This document shows, in pieces, positions 1-5,231 of a stretch of DNA of 14,277 nt; within the stretch, counting starts at the first letter, position 1; every line of letters begins with the position of its first letter. The notes below the pieces were generated by a model. That model saw nothing but the letters and a program-made list of their open reading frames with translations. It was not told the DNA's origin and ran no database searches. Source of the stretch: JAJECS01 sp034428595 (GTDB lineage: Bacteria > Chloroflexota > UBA11872); the NCBI GenBank assembly GCA_034428595.1, contig DAOUHO010000091.1, forward strand, positions 1-14,277, in the 5' to 3' direction. The position numbers were made by a program, and so were the translations under genes.

Positions 1-30
1 GGGGGGGGGGGTTCGGGAACCGCCCCTACC
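1..30. repeat. Degenerate palindromic element with an 11-G run at the window edge
   Basis: Positions 10-21 form a clean palindrome, GGTTC-GG-GAACC, and the right arm continues as GCCCCTACC to position 30. If the left arm mirrored it, positions 1-14 would read GGTAGGGGCGGTTC. The observed left arm differs at only three positions (3, 4 and 9), all of them G. This suggests a GTAGGGGCG-type dispersed palindrome whose left arm has become a G run through mutation or a base-calling artefact. I recall similar GTAGGGGCG palindromes as abundant in Chloroflexota and some other genomes, but I cannot check that here. It is a non-coding spacer ahead of the first gene. Confidence 0.45.
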
Positions 31-73
31 AAAATGAGGCGACGATCCGCGGCCCGAGCATTGGAGGCGGCTG

Positions 74-508
74 GTGGAGGCTGAGTTTCGCGTCTACCGC
101 GGCGACGACGACGAGGTGCGGGCGCTGCGGCGCCGGATACCCTCCGAGCTGTTTCCCACCTGTGAGCACCTGCTGGGCCGCTGGCAGGACGCCGGCTTGC
201 CGCTGCGACCCACCGCGCGGGGGTTTGCCTTGCAGGCGCCGCTGGAGGAGCGGCTGCAGAGCATTGCGTGGGTCTATGCGCCCGATGCCCGGCACCGCGA
301 ACCGCGCCTGGAAGTGGCCCTCGACCTGCTGCGCCGCCGCGGCGTGCCCGCGGAGGACCTCGACACGCTGCGCGAGCGCCTGGACCACTATGCGGACGTC
401 GAGAGTGCCGCAGGCCTCGCGACCGTCGAGATCACAACCTCGCTTTCGACGGAAGACGCCGAGCGGCTCGCGGGCGCGCTGGTGCAGTTCGCGCGTTCGC
501 TCAGCTGA
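74..508 (+). CDS. Unrecognised 144-aa soluble protein
   Basis: I do not recognise the family. The start is GTG at 74, chosen because a full GGAGG Shine-Dalgarno lies at 63-67 with a 6-nt spacer, one of the best ribosome sites in the window. The product is charged and has no membrane segment or signal peptide. It looks mostly helical in the middle, with acidic and arginine-rich stretches around residues 70-115. The C-terminal third (residues about 116-144) reads like a beta strand followed by an amphipathic helix. No cysteine pairs, nucleotide-binding loop or DNA-binding motif is evident. The stop lies 13 bp before the MFS exporter start, so the two genes are probably one transcript and may be functionally linked, for example as a regulator or accessory factor. 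That link is inferred from position only. Confidence 0.7.
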   Translation: MEAEFRVYRGDDDEVRALRRRIPSELFPTCEHLLGRWQDAGLPLRPTARGFALQAPLEERLQSIAWVYAPDARHREPRLEVALDLLRRRGVPAEDLDTLRERLDHYADVESAAGLATVEITTSLSTEDAERLAGALVQFARSLS

Positions 509-521
509 GGCGCGGCGCGTC

Positions 522-1961
522 ATGAGCCGGATGCCCCGCTCACGCAAATGGACCACGCTGGCGGTGGTCATGACCAGCGTGTTCATGGCCACGCTCGACT
601 CCAGCGCCGTCAACATCACGCTGCCCACGCTGGCCGTCGAGCTGGACGCGACATTCGACGCGCTGCAGTGGGTGGTGCTGGCGTACTTGCTGGTCATCAC
701 CGGGCTGCTGCTGCCGTTCGGTCGCGCGGCGGACGTCCTGGGACGGCGGCGATTCTTCGTGGCCGGACTCGCGATCTTCGTGGCCGGCTCGCTGCTGTCG
801 GGCATGGCGGTCAACGTGTGGATGCTGGTGGCGTGTCGGGTTTTGCAAGGTCTTGGCAGCGCCGCCACGCAGGCCATCGGCGCCGCGCTGGTGATCGATG
901 CATTTCCGGAAAACGAGCGCGGCCGCGCCATGGGCTGGGTGCTCAGCGCGGTTTCCGCCGGTCTCGTCACCGGGCCGCTCGCCGGGGGCGTGCTGGTGGG
1001 CACGATTGGCTGGCGCTGGATCTTCTACCTCAACGTGCCAGTCGGCCTGATCAGTCTGGCGTTCGGGCTGCGGTCCCTTCCGTACAGCGCGCCCGTTGGC
1101 CCGCGGCGATTCGACTTCCTCGGGGCGGCCTCGCTGGTGGCCGGCGTCATGCTGGTGCTGTTTGGGCTGAACCGGATTCAGGTCGCCGGTCTGGTGGCGC
1201 CGCTGGCGCTCGCGCCATTGCTCAGCGGATTTGCGCTGCTCGGTGGATTCCTGGCGTGGCAGCGCCGCTCGCCCGCGCCGACGGTCGATCTGGGGATGTT
1301 CCGCGTGCGCGAGCTGAGCGCGGCCACCCTGGCGGCCTTTCTGGCATTCGCCGGGCTGTCGTCGCTCGTCCTGCTGCTGCCGTTCTATCTGCAACGCGGC
1401 CTTGGGCTGACTCCTATTCAGGTCGGGCTGGTACTGGCGACGATCCCGGCGCTGATGGGGTTGCTCGGACCACCGTCCGGGGCGCTCGCCGATCGCCTGG
1501 GGCCGCGCCCAGTCGCCTCGGTGGGCGTGGCGCTCACCGCAGTTGGGCTTGCGCTGATGGCCACCTTGGGGGACGCCGCCGGTCCGGGCGACGTGGTGGT
1601 GCGGACCCTGGTGACGGGCGTGGGACTGGCTCTCTTCAACAGCGCCAACGCCAGCTCGCTCATGGGCGCCGCCGCGCCGCGCCATCGGGGCCAGGCCAGC
1701 GCCACCATGTCACTGGCGCGGAATACCGGGCAGTCGGTGGGCCAGGCGCTCTGGGGCACGTTGTGGGGTGTGCTTGCGGCGGGACTGCTGGGCGTCGCGG
1801 TTGTCGGGGATCAACCGCTGGACACGGCCTTCGACGCCTTTCGCGTGACGTGGGCGGCGGCCGCGGCCGTCACCCTGCTGGCGCTCGTCGCCTCACTCGC
1901 CCGCGGGCCCGGTCGCGCCGACGTGGGTTCCTCGGCAGAGTCTTCTAGGCCGGGCGCCTGA
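522..1961 (+). CDS. MFS transporter, DHA2 (EmrB/QacA-like) drug:H+ antiporter family
   Basis: This is an inner-membrane secondary transporter of the major facilitator superfamily, predicted to export small hydrophobic compounds in exchange for protons. The 479-aa product shows about 14 hydrophobic segments, the DHA2 hallmark. The first helix carries the family signature LDSSAVNITLPTL. Motif A is GRAADVLGRRR starting at residue 67, between helices 2 and 3. The antiporter motif C is GPLAGG at residues 151-156 in helix 5. ATG 522 is preferred, with ATG 531 as the alternative; translation read upstream in this frame gives arginine-rich sequence that does not look like a protein. The only Shine-Dalgarno candidate, GAGG at 507-510, overlaps the preceding stop codon, so coupled translation is likely. 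The substrate cannot be inferred. The 3' end overlaps the minus-strand gene by 17 bp. Confidence 0.93.
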   Translation: MSRMPRSRKWTTLAVVMTSVFMATLDSSAVNITLPTLAVELDATFDALQWVVLAYLLVITGLLLPFGRAADVLGRRRFFVAGLAIFVAGSLLSGMAVNVWMLVACRVLQGLGSAATQAIGAALVIDAFPENERGRAMGWVLSAVSAGLVTGPLAGGVLVGTIGWRWIFYLNVPVGLISLAFGLRSLPYSAPVGPRRFDFLGAASLVAGVMLVLFGLNRIQVAGLVAPLALAPLLSGFALLGGFLAWQRRSPAPTVDLGMFRVRELSAATLAAFLAFAGLSSLVLLLPFYLQRGLGLTPIQVGLVLATIPALMGLLGPPSGALADRLGPRPVASVGVALTAVGLALMATLGDAAGPGDVVVRTLVTGVGLALFNSANASSLMGAAAPRHRGQASATMSLARNTGQSVGQALWGTLWGVLAAGLLGVAVVGDQPLDTAFDAFRVTWAAAAAVTLLALVASLARGPGRADVGSSAESSRPGA

Positions 1962-2685
1962 TTTCGATGATGTTCGGCGGCGCCGCCGTGGGATCGGAGA
2001 TGGCGTCCGCATCCGGACGTAACGGGTCCGGCGATCCGCCGCCCGGTCCGCGCAGCCGGCGCAGAAAGTTGAGGGCCTTGCGCGTATCGCTGGCGATGCG
2101 CGGAGCGACCGAGGTTCGCACCCGCCAGCGAAAGAGCCAGTAGGTAAACGACTTGTAGGCCGGCCAGGCGAGGCGCCGCGGCGAGTCTTTGCCGCGCTCC
2201 TCCGCGTAGGCTGCCAGCAGGTCCGACAGCGAGCGTCCATAGATCCGCTCGTGGATCCCAAGGCTCGCCGACGCGTCGAGCGCATGGGCCTTTGCCAACT
2301 CGAGCTCGGCAGCGCAATGCAGCGCTTCCTCGACGGTGACGCCGTAGAAGTAGTTGAGGTAGGCGGAATAGCCCTCCGGCCCCAGGGCGTCGCGAAACTC
2401 GGCCTCGGTCAATGGAATCGGCGGTTCACCGGTGAAGAGCAGCCGGTCGCGCTCGCCGGCCTTGGCGCCGCCGCCAGCGGTAACCAGGCGTTCGATGACC
2501 AGCAACAGGTCCAGCGCCTGCCCGTCGATGAGATACACCAGCCGCCGCTGCCGCACGACCTCCGATCGCAGCGTCCACACGCCGGCCGCACGGAGCGCCG
2601 CCAGGTACCAATGCGCGCCGAGGGCCAGCTCGGCCCGATACCGCTCGAACGGCCCGGTCGCGTGCAGCGGTGCGTGATCGGTCAT
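1945..2685 (-). CDS. Unrecognised 246-aa protein, convergent with the MFS gene
   Basis: I do not recognise the family. A GTG codon (2686-2688) lies directly before the chosen ATG (2683-2685) and could equally be the start. No strong Shine-Dalgarno is visible for either. The product has no membrane segment. Residues about 8-70 look helical and contain a hydrophobic stretch, LIDGQALDLLLVIERLV. The middle, around residues 115-160, has an aromatic and acidic patch (YLNYFYG, then VEEALHCAAELELAKAHAL) that looks like paired helices. Residues 160-215 are basic and aromatic (KSFTYWLFRWRVR). The last 30 residues are rich in Pro, Gly and Asp and probably disordered. The long open frame and sensible amino-acid make-up support it as real. 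It overlaps the MFS gene tail to tail by 17 bp and diverges from the RNase H gene across about 60 bp. Confidence 0.72.
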   Translation of the reverse strand: MTDHAPLHATGPFERYRAELALGAHWYLAALRAAGVWTLRSEVVRQRRLVYLIDGQALDLLLVIERLVTAGGGAKAGERDRLLFTGEPPIPLTEAEFRDALGPEGYSAYLNYFYGVTVEEALHCAAELELAKAHALDASASLGIHERIYGRSLSDLLAAYAEERGKDSPRRLAWPAYKSFTYWLFRWRVRTSVAPRIASDTRKALNFLRRLRGPGGGSPDPLRPDADAISDPTAAPPNIIEIRRPA

Positions 2686-2747
2686 CACCGAGCCCGAGCG
2701 CGCCGATAGGTACGATCACGCCCGCGAGCCACGCACGATTGGCGAGG

Positions 2748-3176
2748 GTGACGATCAAGCTCACGATTCATTGCGACGGCGCCAGCCGCGGCAACCCAGG
2801 ACCGGCGGCGGCCGGCGCGGTGGCGCTTGACGAGCAGTACGAGATCGTGGCTCGAGCCGCGGTGCGGCTGGGTGTGATGACCAACAACCAGGCGGAGTAT
2901 CACGCTGTGTGGACCGGCATGCAGTTGGCCGGGCAGCTCGGGGCCACGGAGATCGAATTTCGGTTGGACAGCGAGTTGGTGGTTCGGCAGCTCAGCGGCG
3001 AGTGGCGCATCAAGCACGCCGGTCTGCGCCCGCTGGCGGAGCGGGTCCGAGCCGCCCAGCCGGCCGGGGCGCGGGTGCGATACGCCCACGTCAGTCGAGA
3101 AGCCAACGTCTTGGCGGACCGGCTGGCGAACTGGGCGCTGGACCGCACCGATCCGGCGGACGCCACGCCGGACTAG
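2748..3176 (+). CDS. rnhA: Ribonuclease HI family protein
   Basis: The product is predicted to cleave the RNA strand of RNA-DNA hybrids in the cytoplasm, removing primers and R-loops. Using GTG 2748 as the start, the 142-aa product contains the four expected acidic active-site residues: D10 in CDGASRGNPGP, E50 in TNNQAEY, D74 in RLDSELVV and D124 in NVLADRLAN. A histidine is found at 114 in the AHVSREAN segment. The length fits a single catalytic domain with no separate N-terminal hybrid-binding domain. It resembles the short RNase HI-like proteins common in Gram-positive and related bacteria more than E. coli RnhA. An upstream in-frame ATG (2670) would add 26 poorly conserved residues and overlap the divergent gene, so it is less likely. 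GAGG at 2744-2747 abuts the GTG too closely to be a normal ribosome site, so the start is not firm. Confidence 0.88.
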   Translation: MTIKLTIHCDGASRGNPGPAAAGAVALDEQYEIVARAAVRLGVMTNNQAEYHAVWTGMQLAGQLGATEIEFRLDSELVVRQLSGEWRIKHAGLRPLAERVRAAQPAGARVRYAHVSREANVLADRLANWALDRTDPADATPD

Positions 3177-3238
3177 CCGCGGCGCGGACGCGCGGGCGGC
3201 GGCCGCCAAAGATTCTCAAAGAATTCTCGGCAAATCAC

Positions 3239-3267
3239 TTGACGCCAGGTGGGGCCTATGGTTTACT
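3239..3267 (+). promoter_or_regulatory. Candidate sigma-70-type promoter of the dcw cluster
   Basis: TTGACG at 3239-3244 matches the -35 consensus at five of six positions. TTTACT at 3262-3267 is a weaker -10, and the spacing is exactly 17 bp. It lies in the only AT-richer stretch of the 184-bp gap between the RNase H gene and mraZ. Transcription would start near 3274, upstream of the GTGG repeats. A nearly identical pair, CTGACG and TTTACT with the same spacing, occurs before ftsZ. This supports the hexamers being real in this host. Confidence 0.5.
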
Positions 3268-3290
3268 TCCGCCGTTGAATCACTGCTGAA

Positions 3291-3320
3291 GTGGTGATTT
3301 GTGGGGGAATGTGGGGAGGA
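3291..3320 (+). promoter_or_regulatory. MraZ-type operator: three GTGG repeats at 10-bp spacing
   Basis: GTGGTGATTT (3291), GTGGGGGAAT (3301) and GTGGGGAGGA (3311) are three tandem decamers, each headed by GTGG, at exact one-helical-turn spacing. MraZ is known to bind short direct repeats with a TGGG or GTGG core spaced 10 bp apart in front of its own gene. The site lies 41 bp upstream of mraZ and just downstream of the predicted transcription start, consistent with autorepression of the cluster. Assignment as the MraZ site is inference from this match. Confidence 0.72.
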
Positions 3321-3360
3321 TGATCGCGGGCCACAGGCAATCTCGCGAGTGTCATGAGCA

Positions 3361-3801
3361 ATGCACGGCATTACAGGACTTCGAGTCCACCAACTCGACA
3401 CCAAGGGGCGGTTGGCTTTCCCCAGCAAGTTTCGCGCCTTGCTTCCGGGCGGGGGCGTGCTCACGGTGGGCGCCGAGCGGTGCCTCACATTTTATCCGAG
3501 CGAGCGCTGGCGCCAGATCGAGGAGCGGCTGGCGGACATGGATCCCCTCGACCCCGACGTGCGCGACACCAAACGACGCGTCTTCGGCATGGCCGAGCGC
3601 GTGGACTTCGATGGGCAGGGACGGATCAACATTCCGTCGCACCTCATCGATTTCGCCGGATTGGCAAAGAAAGTCGCCGTGATTGGCACCGGCGATGTCA
3701 TTGAAATCTGGGACGCCGAGACCTGGCGCGACCAGCGCGACCGGATCGACGCCGACGCCGTCGCCATCATGCGGCGCGCCGGTGGAGGCGGCCCACACTA
3801 A
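3361..3801 (+). CDS. mraZ: Transcriptional regulator MraZ
   Basis: MraZ is an AbrB-fold DNA-binding protein that forms a ring and regulates the dcw operon from its own promoter. The 146-aa length is normal. Both characteristic half-repeats are present: LDTKGRLAFPSKFR at residues 12-25 with D13, K15, G16 and R17, and DGQGRINIP at residues 84-92. The segment VIEIWDAETW after the second repeat is also typical of the family. The start at ATG 3361 is firm because an in-frame stop (TGA 3355-3357) lies just upstream. No clear Shine-Dalgarno is present, so translation initiation may be weak. It is the first gene of the cluster and sits directly behind its presumed operator. The short Gly-rich C-terminus is followed by a strong hairpin before rsmH. 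Confidence 0.96.
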   Translation: MHGITGLRVHQLDTKGRLAFPSKFRALLPGGGVLTVGAERCLTFYPSERWRQIEERLADMDPLDPDVRDTKRRVFGMAERVDFDGQGRINIPSHLIDFAGLAKKVAVIGTGDVIEIWDAETWRDQRDRIDADAVAIMRRAGGGGPH

Positions 3802-3814
3802 CTTTCGGGTGTTC

Positions 3815-3850
3815 TATGGGGGACGCAGTGCCTCCCCTGCGTCCCCCATA
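3815..3850 (+). repeat. Perfect 14-bp inverted repeat spanning the rsmH start
   Basis: TATGGGGGACGCAG (3815-3828) and CTGCGTCCCCCATA (3837-3850) are exact reverse complements around an 8-nt loop, TGCCTCCC. The stem is GC-rich and would be very stable in RNA. No T run follows, so it is not a classic intrinsic terminator. The left arm contains the only upstream ATG (3816-3818) in the rsmH frame. It could attenuate transcription, stabilise the mraZ end of the message, hide the rsmH start, or be a small palindromic insertion. It differs in sequence from the palindrome at 1-30. Confidence 0.8.
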
Positions 3851-4742
3851 CACCAAACCTTCGAAGGGAGCGTCGACAGTTCACGCTCCGGTGCTCGTTG
3901 CGGCGGTCATTGACCTCACGGGGGTTTCACAGGGGGGGAGCTACGTGGACGCGACGGCCGGCGCCGGGGGGCACACCCAAGCACTCCTAGCCGCCGGGGC
4001 CGCACGCGTTCTGGCCCTCGATGCCGATCCCGACGCCGTGGCCCGGCTTGGCGCCAGATTCAACGACGACCCCCGCGTTTCACCCGTGCAGGCGAACTTC
4101 CGTGATCTGGCGCGCGTTGCACCGGCCCACGGCTTTGAGCGTGCCGACGGGGTGATATTCGACCTCGGACTTTCCAGCGATCAGCTCGACGATCCGTCGC
4201 GGGGCTTCTCGTTTCAGCACGACGGGCCGCTCGACATGCGCTTCGATCCGAGCGACGGCCCTCCCGCCCTGGACCTCGTCAACTACCTGCCCGAACCCGA
4301 GCTGGCGGAGTTGCTGCGCCGATTCGGCGACGAGCGGCGCGCCGGGCGCATTGCCCGCCGCATCGTGCAGCGCCGGCCGATCACCAGCACGGCGGTGCTG
4401 GCGGCGACGGTGAAACGCGCCATTCCCGGTCGCCAGCGAATTCATCCGGCCACCCGCACGTTTCAGGCATTGCGCATGGCCGTCAACGACGAGCTGGGCG
4501 CCCTGACGGCCGGCTTGCAGGCGGCGCACGATCTGGCCGCCCCGGATGGCCGCGTGGCGGTGATCGCGTTTCACAGCCACGAGGACCGCATCGTCAAGCA
4601 CCGGTTCCGCGCCTGGGCCGCCGCGGGCACGGCGGAGATTCTCACGCGCTCGCCGCAGCGCGCCGACGCGGCGGAAGTGACGGCCAATCGGCGAGCGCGC
4701 AGCGCCAAGCTGCGCGCCGCGCGCAGGACCCGGCCCCACTGA
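3816..4742 (+). CDS. rsmH: 16S rRNA (cytosine-1402 N4)-methyltransferase RsmH (MraW)
   Basis: RsmH methylates N4 of C1402 in 16S rRNA using S-adenosylmethionine. Numbered from ATG 3816 (308 aa), the methionine-binding loop is DATAGAGGH at residues 45-53. FDLGLSSDQLDDPSRGFSF begins at residue 115. HPATRTFQALRMAVNDEL is typical of the family, and FHSHEDRIVK begins at residue 252. Two positions deviate from the usual form: H255 where Leu is normal, and NRRARSAKLR where NPRARSAKLR is normal. The start is doubtful. Family members usually begin M-x-H-x-PVL, and here that segment is TVHAPVL with GTT (3879) where a start codon would fall, with a good AAGGGAG at 3864-3870 ahead of it. The canonical alternatives are ATG 3816 and GTG 3828, both in the hairpin. 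The gene follows mraZ by 14 bp. Confidence 0.94.
   Translation: MGDAVPPLRPPYTKPSKGASTVHAPVLVAAVIDLTGVSQGGSYVDATAGAGGHTQALLAAGAARVLALDADPDAVARLGARFNDDPRVSPVQANFRDLARVAPAHGFERADGVIFDLGLSSDQLDDPSRGFSFQHDGPLDMRFDPSDGPPALDLVNYLPEPELAELLRRFGDERRAGRIARRIVQRRPITSTAVLAATVKRAIPGRQRIHPATRTFQALRMAVNDELGALTAGLQAAHDLAAPDGRVAVIAFHSHEDRIVKHRFRAWAAAGTAEILTRSPQRADAAEVTANRRARSAKLRAARRTRPH
3864..3870 (+). promoter_or_regulatory. Shine-Dalgarno-like site without a matching standard start codon
   Basis: AAGGGAG lies 8 nt before GTT 3879, the exact place where family alignment expects the RsmH start (then His-Ala-Pro-Val-Leu). No ATG, GTG or TTG occurs in frame between here and GTG 3891. Either translation uses an unusual start, or a GTG was lost to mutation or read error, or the site is coincidental and ATG 3816 is used. 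Confidence 0.35.
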
Positions 4743-4766
4743 TGGGCGCTCCCACCGAGGTGCGAC

Positions 4767-5231
4767 ATGGCCGTCCGTGAGGCGCGGATCCAGCGCCGCA
4801 TGGCGCTGCCGGCGCAGTTTGCGCAGGTGGTCCTGCGGCCGATCAGCCCGTCGCGCCTGGTGCTGGCGCTCATCGTGGCGGCCTTTGTGCTCGCCATGGT
4901 CTGGGTGCAGCAGACGCAGGCGATCGTTCGCGTTGGCGGTGAGGTGCAGTCGCTGGAACGGCGACTCGAAGTGCTGCTGCAGACCCAGCAGGACCTTCGC
5001 GCGCAGCTAGCCACCGAAAACGATCTGCCGACCGTGCAGCGGGTGGCCTTCCGGGACCTGGACATGCGCGAACCGACCAATTCGCTCTACGTCAACAGTC
5101 AAGCCCTGCCACCCGGCGTGTCGCTGGACCTGCCGGTATGGGCGGCGCCGGGCCAGCGGCTGTATGCGATGCCGTGGTGGGAAGCGTTTCTGCGAGCGAT
5201 CAGTGCCAAGATCACCAGCCTCCGCGAGTAA
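4767..5231 (+). CDS. ftsL: FtsL-like septum protein (positional assignment)
   Basis: This is a small bitopic membrane protein expected to act with FtsQ and a DivIC/FtsB partner to recruit and activate FtsW and FtsI at the septum. Sequence similarity is weak, as is normal for FtsL. The assignment rests on architecture and on position between rsmH and ftsI. The 154-aa product has a basic N-terminus, one membrane helix at about residues 31-47, and a Gln/Leu/Glu-rich coiled-coil stretch at about 52-85. A short conserved-looking segment, FRDLDMREP, follows at about 95-103. The last 50 residues (104-154) form a Pro- and Trp-containing tail that makes it longer than many FtsL proteins. ATG 4767 is supported by GAGG at 4757-4760 with a 6-nt spacer. 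The 3' end overlaps ftsI by about 29 bp. Confidence 0.8.
   Translation: MAVREARIQRRMALPAQFAQVVLRPISPSRLVLALIVAAFVLAMVWVQQTQAIVRVGGEVQSLERRLEVLLQTQQDLRAQLATENDLPTVQRVAFRDLDMREPTNSLYVNSQALPPGVSLDLPVWAAPGQRLYAMPWWEAFLRAISAKITSLRE

Noticed and set aside
26..1003. 325-aa minus-strand open frame at the left edge
   Set aside because: It spans parts of two plus-strand genes, is Ser/Thr/Ala/Arg-rich, and has no family signal. The plus-strand gene at 74 has a strong ribosome site.
540..1685. 381-aa minus-strand open frame opposite the MFS gene
   Set aside because: The composition is Gln/His/Arg/Gly-rich with no fold-like pattern, and it lies fully inside the well-supported exporter gene.
3354..3704. 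ATG 3354 frame overlapping mraZ
   Set aside because: It is out of frame with the conserved MraZ motifs, and its product has no recognisable pattern.
3815..3850. Hairpin as a standard intrinsic terminator after mraZ
   Set aside because: No T run follows the stem and the next gene starts within it, so Rho-independent termination of the usual kind is not supported.
4742..4780. Twelve-codon frame (ATG overlapping the rsmH stop) before ftsL
   Set aside because: It is very short, with no ribosome site of its own. It could be a coupling leader but nothing else supports it.
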